DNA from: Legionella spiritensis
Lineage (GTDB): Bacteria > Pseudomonadota > Gammaproteobacteria > Legionellales > Legionellaceae
DNA: 64,000 nucleotides
Direction: 5' to 3'
NCBI RefSeq assembly: GCF_900186965.1
Contig: NZ_LT906457.1
Location: 708,501 to 772,500 of the forward strand
Below the pieces are notes generated by a model, which had not been told where the DNA came from, searched no databases, and saw only the letters and a list, made by a program, of their open reading frames with translations. Positions 26,624 to 36,603 of this stretch are shown piece by piece. The translations under genes were made by a program, and so were the position numbers. Every line of letters starts with the position of its first letter. Position 1 is the stretch's first letter.

Positions 26624-28018
26624 CTAACTACCAATTGTTTTACGTTCGTTTGAGGGGGCGATACCCATCGCTTCCCTGTATTTTGCAACAGTACGTCGTG
26701 CGACCCGGATCCCTTGCTCTCCTATAAGCAGGGCAATTTTACTGTCGCTAAGTGGTTTTTTCCGGTTTTCAGCAGCAATTAATTTTTTTATGACAGCCCG
26801 TATTGCGGTTGAAGAACATTCACCTCCGCTGGCTGTTGCAACATGGCTGGAAAAGAAATATTTTAATTCAAACACACCTCTTGGCGTGTGCATGAATTTC
26901 TGTGTCGTGACCCGTGAAATGGTTGATTCATGCAAATCCAGAGCGAGAGCGATGTTGTTAAGTATCAAAGGCTTCATGGCTTCTTCACCGTACTCAAGAA
27001 AATCCTGTTGATAATCAACGATGCAACGCGCGACTTTCAACAGTGTTTCCTGGCGGCTTTGTATGCTTTTTAAAAACCAGCGGGCTTCCTGCAGGTTGTT
27101 TTTCAGGAATTGATTGTCGGCGCTGTTGTCGGCTCGCTGGACAAGTGACGCATAATGATGATTAATACTTAGCTTAGGTAGCACATTATTATTCAGATTC
27201 GCTTGCCAGATACCATTTATTTTTTTAACGATGATATCCGGAATAATGTATTCCGTGACCGTCTGGTGAATCAGGCTGCCGGGTTTGGGATTCAGTCCTT
27301 GAATAATCTGCAGCGCTTTATCCAGCCGGGTTTCGTTAACCTGATAGTTTTTCATCAATTGTCTGTAGTTATGTTGCGCCAGCAATTCAATATCCGAATC
27401 GAGGATTTGTCTGGCGAGCTCTATGGATTGTTCCTCACCTGTTGTTAATTGACGCAATTGCACCAGCAAGGTTTCAGCCAGGGACGCACAGGCGCATCCT
27501 ACCGGATCAAATTGCTGCAGGCGGTGACGCACGGCCTCTATTTCATCCAGATCAATCGGGTGTGTCTCGCTGTCAAGGCTGCTGTGCAGCTCGTCTAGTG
27601 GAACCGTGAGAAATCCATCGTCGTTAGTCGCGTCAATGATAGCAGTGGCAATGGCTCTATCCACATCGCTCATGGGCGTCAGGCCCAGTTGCCAATGCAA
27701 ATGATCCTGCAGGTTTGTCGTTGTACAATAAAGATTGTCGTAATTGAAATCCGGTTCTTCAAAATTGCTTCGTTTGCCTGATCCGGAATACAGTTCAGAC
27801 CATTGAAAATCAGCCGGCTCATCCGATGGCCGGGTATTTTCCAAAGTCTCCTCTTTGGGTTCCTGGGGAGTTGCCTCCAGCATGGGATTGGATTCGACAG
27901 CCTGCTGAATTTCCTGTTGTAAGTCAAGAGTCGAAAGTTGTAACAATCGTATTGCTTGCTGAAGCTGCGGTGTAAGGGTTAGCTGTTGCGATATACTGAG
28001 TTGCAACGTTGGTTTCAT
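26624..28018 (-). CDS. rpoN: RNA polymerase sigma-54 factor
   Basis: 464 aa from the ATG at 28016-28018, preceded by GAGGATTTGC; the frame continues four codons further to 28030. The glutamine-rich region I is evident (LSISQQLTLTPQLQQAIRLLQ). The core-binding and helix-turn-helix regions follow, and the RpoN box ARRTVAKYRE lies near the C-terminus. It directs transcription from -24/-12 promoters with AAA+ activators; in Legionella this includes flagellar genes. It heads rpoN-hpf, with ptsN and ptsH beyond. Confidence 0.96.
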   Translation of the reverse strand: MKPTLQLSISQQLTLTPQLQQAIRLLQLSTLDLQQEIQQAVESNPMLEATPQEPKEETLENTRPSDEPADFQWSELYSGSGKRSNFEEPDFNYDNLYCTTTNLQDHLHWQLGLTPMSDVDRAIATAIIDATNDDGFLTVPLDELHSSLDSETHPIDLDEIEAVRHRLQQFDPVGCACASLAETLLVQLRQLTTGEEQSIELARQILDSDIELLAQHNYRQLMKNYQVNETRLDKALQIIQGLNPKPGSLIHQTVTEYIIPDIIVKKINGIWQANLNNNVLPKLSINHHYASLVQRADNSADNQFLKNNLQEARWFLKSIQSRQETLLKVARCIVDYQQDFLEYGEEAMKPLILNNIALALDLHESTISRVTTQKFMHTPRGVFELKYFFSSHVATASGGECSSTAIRAVIKKLIAAENRKKPLSDSKIALLIGEQGIRVARRTVAKYREAMGIAPSNERKTIGS

Positions 28019-28133
28019 GCAAATCCTCATTATTCATTTTGCATTTAATATAAGTTTAACTGATCCGGAAGGATTATCCAGTAGGTTAATGGAATAAATA
28101 GCAAGCGGCAGGAACGCAATGAAGACATGCCTT

Positions 28134-28295
28134 GGTACCTGATCCTGTAACTATCCTAATCGTTATCCTGACGCTATAGGAATCTGAACGGCGTTGCTCG
28201 TCCGTTGAATATGCTCAATATTCGCCTTCCTCGCGCCTTGTCAGACACCAATATCGCCTAGCCTAACGATTAGGATAGTTACAGGATGAGGTACC
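28134..28295. mobile_element. MITE-like element, family E
   Basis: 162 bp with nearly perfect 32-bp terminal inverted repeats (31 of 32): each end starts GGTACCT(G/C)ATCCTGTAAC and continues TATCCTAATCGTTA. A smaller palindrome, GAATATGCTCAATATTC, sits in the middle. It lies upstream of rpoN and downstream of rpmG. Unlike the other families the outermost bases are GGTACC, without CTAG. It has no open reading frame. Confidence 0.85.
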
Positions 28296-28407
28296 AGATA
28301 AAAATGACCGTATTGTTTGTTTTATAACAGGTTGCAGGTTTTTTAATGCAGACTGGCTGTAAATTTATCAGTCAAAAAGACGTGTGCGGAGCCTGAGAAC
28401 TGGAACC

Positions 28408-28443
28408 TGATGAAAATCTCGTTTTATGAGGCCTTCATCAGGC
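28408..28443 (-). terminator. Hairpin after rpmG
   Basis: CCTGATGAAAA (28408 on) pairs with TTCATCAGG (28435-28443), with an inner pairing of CTC and GAG around TTTTAT. It starts 9 bases past the rpmG stop on the minus strand, which suits a terminator for rpmB-rpmG. There is no long U-run. Confidence 0.55.
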
Positions 28444-28451
28444 TCTGCGCA

Positions 28452-28616
28452 TTACTTGATTTTTTTCTCTTTAAAAATGACGTGCTTACGTGCCACAGGA
28501 TCATATTTTTTCAATTCTTTTTTATCGGGATGATTCCGTGGATTTTTAGTCGTTGTGTAAAAATAGCCGGTACCCGCGGTGGATTCCAGTTTAATTTTGA
28601 TTGTGACGGCTGCCAT
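28452..28616 (-). CDS. rpmG: 50S ribosomal protein L33
   Basis: 54 aa, from the ATG at 28614-28616 to TAA at 28452-28454. The translation starts [20 protein letters not shown] and contains [20 protein letters not shown], then ARKHVIFKE, as in bacterial L33. This form lacks the CxxC zinc pairs, so it is a zinc-free (C-minus) L33. It lies 16 bases downstream of rpmB in the common rpmB-rpmG pair. Confidence 0.95.
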   Translation of the reverse strand: MAAVTIKIKLESTAGTGYFYTTTKNPRNHPDKKELKKYDPVARKHVIFKEKKIK

Positions 28617-28632
28617 GGTTAATCCTCTTTAA

Positions 28633-28869
28633 TTAAATTTTTTCGCCTTGGGCGCGAAGTTTGTCGAGAACGGTTTTAATGCCCAGTTTATCGATAATAC
28701 GCATACCCTTGGTGCTGACTTTCAGACTGACGAAACGATTTTCCTCTTCAACCCAGAAGCGATGTTGTTTGATGTTAGGCAGAAAGCGTCTTCGGGTTTT
28801 GTTATTGGCGTGCGACACGTTATTACCTGTTGTAGGCCGCTTGCCAGTGACCTGACATACTCTTGACAT
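28633..28869 (-). CDS. rpmB: 50S ribosomal protein L28
   Basis: 78 aa from the ATG at 28867-28869 ([20 protein letters not shown]). The frame is open 40 codons further upstream, but that part is unlike L28. [17 protein letters not shown] and the basic C-terminus fit the family. It is co-oriented with rpmG; the gap to trmB, about 300 bases divergent, should hold both promoters. Confidence 0.95.
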   Translation of the reverse strand: MSRVCQVTGKRPTTGNNVSHANNKTRRRFLPNIKQHRFWVEEENRFVSLKVSTKGMRIIDKLGIKTVLDKLRAQGEKI

Positions 28870-29174
28870 TATTGTTACTCCAAAATGTTTGGTTCGGCGG
28901 AATGAATTTATCCGGATATGCAGATAATCCCGTAACACCGATCTGACCGACTGGAACCCGCGAATTACCGACATACCCTGATGACTCATCCTGTGAAATT
29001 CTTTATTCGAATTATCCGGGTGTGAAATACAAGTGCGATTTTATAGCAAAAAACGGGAATAGTTGCAATATTTCTTGTCTATTCTACCAAAAATAATCTG
29101 TTTTTTCCTGTTATGATCACAAAACATAATGTTACAGGTATAATTTGCCCCATTCCAAAAAAGATGTCTATATC

Positions 29175-29846
29175 ATGAAGCGAACGATCAGAAGTTTTGT
29201 GCTGCGCGGTGGGCGTATCAGCACTCGCCAACAGCAAGGCCTATTGCAGTGGCTTAAGGATTACGAGATGCCCATGGCCGAGACGGTCTGGGATTTCGAC
29301 AGCGTGTTTGGCCGCAACGCGGACACGGTGGTCGAAATCGGTTTTGGCATGGGCGCCTCCCTGCTGGCTATGGCCAGTGAGCATCCGCAATGCAATTTTA
29401 TCGGGATTGAAGTGCATCGTGCGGGAATAGGAAGTCTGGCGGCCGATTTGCATGATCATGCTATTCAGAATGTGCGTATCGCCGCGCATGATGCGGTGGA
29501 GGTGTTTAACCATCATTTGACAGACAACAGCCTTGCCGGCATCCAGATTTTTTTCCCCGATCCCTGGCCCAAGAAAAAACATCATAAACGTCGTCTGATT
29601 CAGCCCGGGTTAGTCCGCTTGCTGGTGCAAAAACTTAAAGTCGGCGGTTTTTTACATTGTGCCACGGACTGGGAGGATTATGCGGAGCATATGATGGCTG
29701 TGCTTTCCGATGAGACAGGTCTGGTGAACAAGGCCGGAGAAGGCTGTTTTGTACCGCGGCCTGAAACCAGGCCTCTTACCAAATTTGAGCAACGGGGTAC
29801 TCGTCTCGGCCATGGTGTGCGGGATTTGATTTTTTTAAAACGTTAG
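29175..29846 (+). CDS. trmB: tRNA (guanine-N7)-methyltransferase
   Basis: 223 aa from the ATG at 29175 (MKRTIRSFVLRGGRIS). An open frame from a TTG at 29145 adds ten residues and is less likely. The AdoMet motif EIGFGMGASLLAMA and the TrmB signature FFPDPWPKKKHHKRRL are present, with TDWEDYAEHM after it. It forms m7G46 in tRNA variable loops. The M42 peptidase gene follows after 12 bases, so the two may be co-transcribed. Confidence 0.94.
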   Translation: MKRTIRSFVLRGGRISTRQQQGLLQWLKDYEMPMAETVWDFDSVFGRNADTVVEIGFGMGASLLAMASEHPQCNFIGIEVHRAGIGSLAADLHDHAIQNVRIAAHDAVEVFNHHLTDNSLAGIQIFFPDPWPKKKHHKRRLIQPGLVRLLVQKLKVGGFLHCATDWEDYAEHMMAVLSDETGLVNKAGEGCFVPRPETRPLTKFEQRGTRLGHGVRDLIFLKR

Positions 29847-29858
29847 GGAGCGGATTGC

Positions 29859-31007
29859 ATGAGCAAGGGATTGTTATATCGTAGTGCTGTGGTATGTCTG
29901 GGCGTTCTGGTTTCTGTCACGGCACAAGCCGCGGCCCAGTTGCCTTTATTAGCCAAACTAACCGATACACCGGCGGCTTCCGGTTATGAAAAACCGGTCA
30001 GAACATTGCTGGAGACGTTATGGACATCGGAGACGAGCGTCAATCACGTCGACGGGATGGGTAATTTAATCAGCCATTATAAAGGCAAGGGCGGCGGTCC
30101 GAAATTGTTATTGATGGCACATATGGATGAAACCGGTTTTATGGTGGAGTCCGTGACCCCGGACGGTTTTATCAAGGTAGTGCCTCTGGGAGGCATCGCC
30201 AATGCGGTCATCTACGCGCAACGCTGGCAAATAGCCGCGGAGAAGAGCATGGTCATCGGATATTCCGGCATGGATACTCCCCATCTTCTGGGTGAGAAAA
30301 AAACGCAGGGATCACCGGATATCAAGGCGTTGTTTCTGGATATCGGTGCCGAAGATCAGGACGACGCGATAAAACGTTTTGGCATGCGTCCCGGTCTTGC
30401 GGTGACGCCCGTCAGCAAATTCACGCAATTGAGTGACACCCGTTTTCTGGCCAAGGCTCTGGATGATCGCATCGGCCTTGCGATCATCAGTGAGGTGCTG
30501 GAAACCGTCAAGCGGAATCAGCCGGCTTACCAGCTGTTTGCCGCGGCCACGGTGCAGGAAGAACTCGGAATGCGCGGAGCCTCTACGGTTTATCATTCCA
30601 CGCACCCTGATGTGGTGATCAATGTGGAGATAGGCATAGCTGATGACTACCCCTCCCTGGCGGCGGAGCGAAAAAATACCATTTTTCTCGGCAAGGGACC
30701 GACCGTGTTTGTCTACGACAGGAGCATGATCCCGAATCAGGCTTTGGTGGCCTGGGTTCGCGCCCTGGCTGAGAAACATCATATTCCCATTCAGCTGGAA
30801 GCGGAGCCTGGCTATGGCGAGGACGGCTCTAAAGTACAGACGTCGGGTCCAGGGGTGCCTGCCATCAATATCGGTGTTCCGGTTCGTTACGCTCATCAGC
30901 ATGCCGGTATTTTTGACAAGCGTGATTACAATCATGCCGTACGGCTGCTGACCTTGATCGCGAGTCATTTTAACCAGGACGTTGCCAATCAAATCCGGCA
31001 GGGATGA
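29859..31007 (+). CDS. Exported M42-family aminopeptidase
   Basis: 382 aa. A signal peptide covers about residues 1-25 (ends TAQAAA). Metal and catalytic motifs of the M42 group are in order: LLMAHMDETGFMV, AKALDDRIGL, VQEELGMRGA, VEIGIADD and RYAHQHAGIF. Cytoplasmic M42 enzymes form large tetrahedral assemblies that trim peptides; export to the periplasm or beyond is unusual and fits peptide scavenging. GGGAG stands before the start. Confidence 0.88.
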   Translation: MSKGLLYRSAVVCLGVLVSVTAQAAAQLPLLAKLTDTPAASGYEKPVRTLLETLWTSETSVNHVDGMGNLISHYKGKGGGPKLLLMAHMDETGFMVESVTPDGFIKVVPLGGIANAVIYAQRWQIAAEKSMVIGYSGMDTPHLLGEKKTQGSPDIKALFLDIGAEDQDDAIKRFGMRPGLAVTPVSKFTQLSDTRFLAKALDDRIGLAIISEVLETVKRNQPAYQLFAAATVQEELGMRGASTVYHSTHPDVVINVEIGIADDYPSLAAERKNTIFLGKGPTVFVYDRSMIPNQALVAWVRALAEKHHIPIQLEAEPGYGEDGSKVQTSGPGVPAINIGVPVRYAHQHAGIFDKRDYNHAVRLLTLIASHFNQDVANQIRQG

Positions 31008-31106
31008 ACGGGATTCAAATAAATTTTGATCTTCATTTGTCCAATGTGTAATATGGCTCGCAGGCTTATTGCCTGACGATATAAATCTAATAAAGGAAGT
31101 TGTAGC

Positions 31107-32483
31107 ATGGAATATTATAAGAAAGTAGAACAAGCCGTTGCCGGAGGTAATGCCGCATTTATCCGGTTTATAGAGCAACAGATGGATCAAGATGAGGATG
31201 TGCTTCATAAGTCATTCCGCCTGAAAAACGGCAGCTATAGCACTTTACTGAATTTTCTTATTTTAAAACATGATCCTGTGCAGGATATGGATTTAACTAC
31301 CCACATTTCCTATCTCATTACAAAAGGGGCAAATGTGGGTTTGGACGAACCGCTGCATCTGGCTTTAAAAGAGAACAAGCTGGTCCTGGTGCACGCAATC
31401 CTGGATGCGTGGCTGCTGCGAGTACAGCCCCGCAGGGACGAAAGCTCCGTTCATTATCATCCTTCCGCCAACGTGCTTTTTCCCAGTGTGAATGGTCGAA
31501 GGGAAAATCAGACGCTTCTCGCCGGAGCCATTATGGCCGGTGATATCGATTGTTTGAACAGGTTTATAGAGATCGGTGCGAATATTCATCTGGCAAGTCC
31601 GGTCAGTCTGGGTGATACAAAAAGAGACGCACAACCCTTGCATCTGGCGGTTTTGGAGAACTTTGGCCCGGGTGTTCGAGTTTTGGTTGAAAACGGGGCG
31701 CAGGTTGATAATCTGTTTGGAACAAGCAGAAAATCCGTTTTACACATTGCCGCGGCAATGGGGTGTGTGGATGCTTTGGACACGTTACTGGAGGTTGGAG
31801 GGGAGGAGTTGTTTGCTCTCCTTGACAAGGAAGACAGGAAGGGACATCGCCCGATTGATAATTTTTGCCAGCGCTTGCAGGAAAATAAAGATACCAGGGA
31901 GATGATACGCGGCATTGCCATGTTATTGTGTCATGGCGCAATGCCTCCCCGTGATGAAAAATGGTGTCATTTACTACGGGATCATCGACGCGAGCTTGTT
32001 TCGCAAGTATCGGCTTATGTTGAAAAATTTCCTCAGTTAACGCCGAATTTTATTCGCGCCGCCCACGATAAAAATAATCCATTGCATAACATTGTTTATA
32101 ACGCCCATACCGTTTCCCAATCCGCACGCCATTTTGTTGGCAAACCGGATGGTATCGCCTTTGAACTGGAAAAACTGGTTATTCACGCACATGAAAACGG
32201 TGCTGAATTTACAGAAGAAGAACTGCGGTTTGCTGATTTTGCCAGCAGATACGATACTGCTTATAAAAGCGCGTTTTTTGCCAACCGCTGGAGTGCTATG
32301 CGTTGGAAAATCAGCGCGGGCGAATATACAAACTGGGGAGATGTTGAAAACTATCAGCATGAACATCGACGTGAAAACACACGCACCGGCCGGATTGTCG
32401 GGGAAATGTTTCGTCCTGTTGAACCTGTCCATACGGATCTGGAGTTCCATGAAGATGAAAGCCCATCCATGATACCACAATGA
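31107..32483 (+). CDS. Ankyrin-repeat protein, candidate Dot/Icm effector (AnkC/LegA12-like)
   Basis: 458 aa, no signal peptide. Ankyrin repeats lie in the first two thirds; the clearest are EPLHLALKENKLVLVHAIL, NQTLLAGAIMAGDIDCLNRF, QPLHLAVLENFGPGVRVLV and SVLHIAAAMGCVDALDTLL. The C-terminal third has no recognised domain and ends in an acidic stretch (DLEFHEDE) before a short tail, as in many translocated substrates. The position between trmB and hflK matches where I recall AnkC/LegA12 in L. pneumophila. Translocation is inference. AAAGGAAG stands before the start. Confidence 0.8.
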   Translation: MEYYKKVEQAVAGGNAAFIRFIEQQMDQDEDVLHKSFRLKNGSYSTLLNFLILKHDPVQDMDLTTHISYLITKGANVGLDEPLHLALKENKLVLVHAILDAWLLRVQPRRDESSVHYHPSANVLFPSVNGRRENQTLLAGAIMAGDIDCLNRFIEIGANIHLASPVSLGDTKRDAQPLHLAVLENFGPGVRVLVENGAQVDNLFGTSRKSVLHIAAAMGCVDALDTLLEVGGEELFALLDKEDRKGHRPIDNFCQRLQENKDTREMIRGIAMLLCHGAMPPRDEKWCHLLRDHRRELVSQVSAYVEKFPQLTPNFIRAAHDKNNPLHNIVYNAHTVSQSARHFVGKPDGIAFELEKLVIHAHENGAEFTEEELRFADFASRYDTAYKSAFFANRWSAMRWKISAGEYTNWGDVENYQHEHRRENTRTGRIVGEMFRPVEPVHTDLEFHEDESPSMIPQ

Positions 32484-32652
32484 CGGATTGTTCTGGATAG
32501 CGGTACCCTATACGACAACAGGCTGCTCTTCGCAGCCTGTGAACCAGCGAAAATTCCTTTATTACCTCAATGCCTGTTTTTTCATTGCTTGCCTAATCCG
32601 CTTATTAACCCTAAAATCCTACTTTCTGTGTAATGCCTGGGAGAATTGATCA

Positions 32653-33807
32653 ATGGGATGGAATGAGCCGGACAAGGGTAAGGACCCGTGGGGCGGTAAA
32701 GATCAGCCGCCGGATTTGGACGAAGCCCTGAAGCGTTTTCAGGCACGATTGAAAAAAACCTTGCTGGGCGGCTCAGGCCGGGACGACGGTTCTTCATCGA
32801 ACAATAACGGCGGCGGTATGGTTCTGGGTATCGTCATTCTACTCATTATTTTTATTCTGTGGGCGCTGTCGGGAATTTTTATCGTCAACCAGGGCGAACA
32901 GGCGGCTATCCTCAGGTTTGGTAAATACACGGAAACCGTAGGTCCCGGGCCTCACTGGATACCGCGGATCATTTCCAGCAAGATTGTTCAGAATGTGGAA
33001 CGAATCTCTCACTATTCCTATTCCGCCCAGATGTTAACCAAGGATGAAAATCTGGTATACGTATCGGTGGTGGTACAGTATCGAATCGGCAATTTGGAAG
33101 ATTATTTGTTTAATGTGGCGGATCCTACGGAATCGCTGCAGCAGACCACTTCCAGTGCGCTGCGCCAGATTATAGGTACAACAACCTTGAACCAGATTAT
33201 CACCGAAGGACGGGAAACCTGGGGCAGAAATGTGTACGATACCCTGGAAAAAACGCTCAGCCGTTATAAAACGGGAATATATATTGTTAACGTATCTCCC
33301 CAGCCTGCCCGAGCGCCGGAAGTGGTACAGGCGGCCTTTGACGACGCTATAAAGGCTCGCGAGGACGAGAAGCGTTTTCAGGAGCAGGCCCTGGCTTATA
33401 AAGCCAAGGTTGTACCTACGGCGGAAGGTAACGCCAAACGTATTATCGAGGAAGCGCAGGCGTATGCCAAACAGGTTGTTTTACGTGCGAAAGGTGATAT
33501 TTCCGAGTTTCTGGCCTTGTTACCCTTTTATACTCAATCGCCGGAAGTGACGGTGCAACGCATGTATCTCGAAACCATGCAGCGGGTCTTGAGTGCAAGC
33601 ACTAAAATCATTGTCGATAGCAAGGCTGGTAATCTTCTTTATCTGCCGCTTGATAAAATGGGTGTTTCCAGGCCGACTCCCTTGCCACAACAAGACGACT
33701 CCGGGGACAATGAAGATATCGGTTCGGGGAATAACTCGGCGGTCAATAAATTGTTGAGGGACAGAGCACTTACCCGCCCAACTTACCGACAAGAGAGGAA
33801 TGGCTAA
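32653..33807 (+). CDS. hflK: HflK, membrane regulator of FtsH
   Basis: 384 aa. A Gly/Asp-rich N-terminus (WGGKDQPPDLDEAL) is followed by one membrane helix at about 56-77 and an SPFH/band 7 domain (IVNQGEQAAILRFGKY, then GPGPHWIPRI). HflK and HflC form a large membrane cage around the FtsH protease. The stop is immediately followed by the hflC ATG (TAAATG), so translation is probably coupled. Confidence 0.94.
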   Translation: MGWNEPDKGKDPWGGKDQPPDLDEALKRFQARLKKTLLGGSGRDDGSSSNNNGGGMVLGIVILLIIFILWALSGIFIVNQGEQAAILRFGKYTETVGPGPHWIPRIISSKIVQNVERISHYSYSAQMLTKDENLVYVSVVVQYRIGNLEDYLFNVADPTESLQQTTSSALRQIIGTTTLNQIITEGRETWGRNVYDTLEKTLSRYKTGIYIVNVSPQPARAPEVVQAAFDDAIKAREDEKRFQEQALAYKAKVVPTAEGNAKRIIEEAQAYAKQVVLRAKGDISEFLALLPFYTQSPEVTVQRMYLETMQRVLSASTKIIVDSKAGNLLYLPLDKMGVSRPTPLPQQDDSGDNEDIGSGNNSAVNKLLRDRALTRPTYRQERNG

Positions 33808-34722
33808 ATGAACGCAGTGAAAATGGCCCTTGGCGCCGTATTTTTTTTCGTATTAATAGTTGTTCTGTCCAGTGTGTTTACCGTGACCCAGGGTGAGCAT
33901 GCGCTCTTGTTGCGACTGGGAAAACTGGTGGAAAACAGCAAGAACGGTGAGGCGAGGATACTCGGTCCGGGGCTGCATGTTAAAACGCCGTTTATTGAGA
34001 GTGTCCGCATTTTCGATACTCGTTTGCAGACTCTGGATATCAAATCGTCCCCTATCGTCACCAAGGAAAAGAAAGACGTGATCGTCGACTACTTTGTTAA
34101 ATGGCGGATTGTCAATATCCCTCGCTATTTTCAGGCGACCGGCGGCAACGAGCTAACGGCTGAAACCTTGCTGGAACAGCAATTAAACACGTCCATCCGT
34201 GCCGAATTCGGTAAACGGCAAATTGTCGATCTGGTTTCAGATGAACGAGACGAAGTCATGGACATCATGATAAACAAAGCGCAGCAGCAAGCCGGTAAAC
34301 TGGGTGTCACAGTGGTGGATGTGCGCATCAAAGGGATTGAATTGCCGCCCAGTACCAGTAACTCCGTGTATCAGTTGATGCGGGCTGAAATGCAGAAAAT
34401 TGCCAACCGTCATCGCGCGGATGGGCATGCGATCGCAGAAGCTATCAAGGCCGGCGCCGACGCGGAGGTGACGGTTCTTCTGGCCACAGCGCGAAGCAAG
34501 GGTCAGGAAATTCGGGCCGGCGGTGAAGCCGAAGCAGCGGGTATATATGCCAAAGCCTTTGACAAGAACAAGGTGTTTTTTGATTTTTATCGCAGCTTAA
34601 AGGCTTATGAAGCCAGTTTTAACAAGAAAAGTGATCTGCTGGTACTTGATCAGAGCAGCAGTTTTTTTGATTATTTTAAACATCCATTGTTAAAAGGTAA
34701 TGGTGCAGTTAAGAAAAACTGA
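33808..34722 (+). CDS. hflC: HflC, membrane regulator of FtsH
   Basis: 304 aa. An N-terminal membrane helix (about 5-24) precedes the SPFH domain with VTQGEHALLLRLGKL, GPGLHVKTPFIESVR and FDTRLQTLDI. The C-terminal coiled region is rich in Ala, Glu and Lys. It is the partner of HflK. A clear intrinsic terminator stands 27 bases after the stop. Confidence 0.94.
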   Translation: MNAVKMALGAVFFFVLIVVLSSVFTVTQGEHALLLRLGKLVENSKNGEARILGPGLHVKTPFIESVRIFDTRLQTLDIKSSPIVTKEKKDVIVDYFVKWRIVNIPRYFQATGGNELTAETLLEQQLNTSIRAEFGKRQIVDLVSDERDEVMDIMINKAQQQAGKLGVTVVDVRIKGIELPPSTSNSVYQLMRAEMQKIANRHRADGHAIAEAIKAGADAEVTVLLATARSKGQEIRAGGEAEAAGIYAKAFDKNKVFFDFYRSLKAYEASFNKKSDLLVLDQSSSFFDYFKHPLLKGNGAVKKN

Positions 34723-34748
34723 TTATAATTACAAATTTTGCTGAAATC

Positions 34749-34774
34749 GGGTTAAGTGCGCTTAACCCTTTTTT
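34749..34774 (+). terminator. Intrinsic terminator of hflKC
   Basis: A perfect 8-bp stem, GGGTTAAG/CTTAACCC, with the 4-base loop TGCG, is followed by six T (34769-34774). This is a textbook Rho-independent terminator. Confidence 0.88.
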
Positions 34775-34787
34775 GTTGACAAAACCC

Positions 34788-34870
34788 GGTACTTTTTCCA
34801 TGTTATTTTGGCGGGTGTATTTGAAAATAAATCAGGGATACCATCTGCCAAAATGACATGGAAAAAGTGT
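34788..34870. mobile_element. Short inverted-repeat element, family H
   Basis: 83 bp. Arms of about 24 bp: GGTACTTTTTCCATGTTATT on the left, and GACACTTTTTCCATGTCATT on the reverse complement of the right, continuing TTGGC. It lies between the hflKC terminator and purA, so it could form a hairpin in a purA leader. Only one copy is in the window. Confidence 0.65.
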
Positions 34871-34958
34871 CAGGTTACGTGTGTTTGAGGGTATCATGTC
34901 ATGCGCTTCACTTAAGCGTTGGATACTTCTCATTATTATTCATCAATTTGCAGGGTAA

Positions 34959-36263
<1,305 letters not shown>

Positions 36264-36317
36264 GCGAAGCACGGCTTTTTCCATTTCATTATTATTAGTT
36301 TATTTTTTTACAAGTTG

Positions 36318-36336
36318 GGTTGCCAATAGCAACCCA
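36318..36336 (+). terminator. Possible hairpin after purA
   Basis: GGGTTGC CAATA GCAACCC forms a 7-bp stem with a 5-base loop, about 55 bases after the purA stop. It is preceded, not followed, by a T-run (TTATTTTTTTA), so it would suit a terminator reading the opposite way as well. Weak call. Confidence 0.4.
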
Positions 36337-36404
36337 GCACACTCTGTCACTCCACGGATTGTGGATAAGTAAATTTTTTCATTCCTGTATCCATGATTTT
36401 TTAT

Positions 36405-36483
36405 AAAAAAGCTCTCACCTTTTTGCAACGACGTGACTTATGGCTTGCACTGCAGGGATGTCTTTGATTGGACCCTCTGACAA
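36405..36483 (-). pseudogene. 3'-end remnant of an ankyrin gene paralogue
   Basis: The minus strand encodes SEGPIKDIPAVQAISHVVAK and then Arg and a stop at 36415-36417, matching the C-terminus of the ankyrin protein at 38242 (SERPIKDIPEVQAISHGVAK). Similarity also covers about 10 bases past the stop and ends sharply at 36483, just after TTG TCA. Some 79 bases match in direct orientation with about 38229-38309. No further upstream coding sequence of this copy remains. Confidence 0.75.
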
Positions 36484-36603
36484 CTGGTGTGTCGCAATTT
36501 GCTTGACCACATCAATTATCTTATTATATGGGCGGCAAGGATACAATTGATAAAAATCTAAGGCTTGTTAGCATTCTATTCACTTTTATATGGAAATTAA
36601 CCA

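Noticed and set aside
30312-31208. 298-codon minus-strand frame over the M42 peptidase
   Set aside because: It is antisense to a strongly supported gene with intact motifs and looks like a codon-bias shadow.
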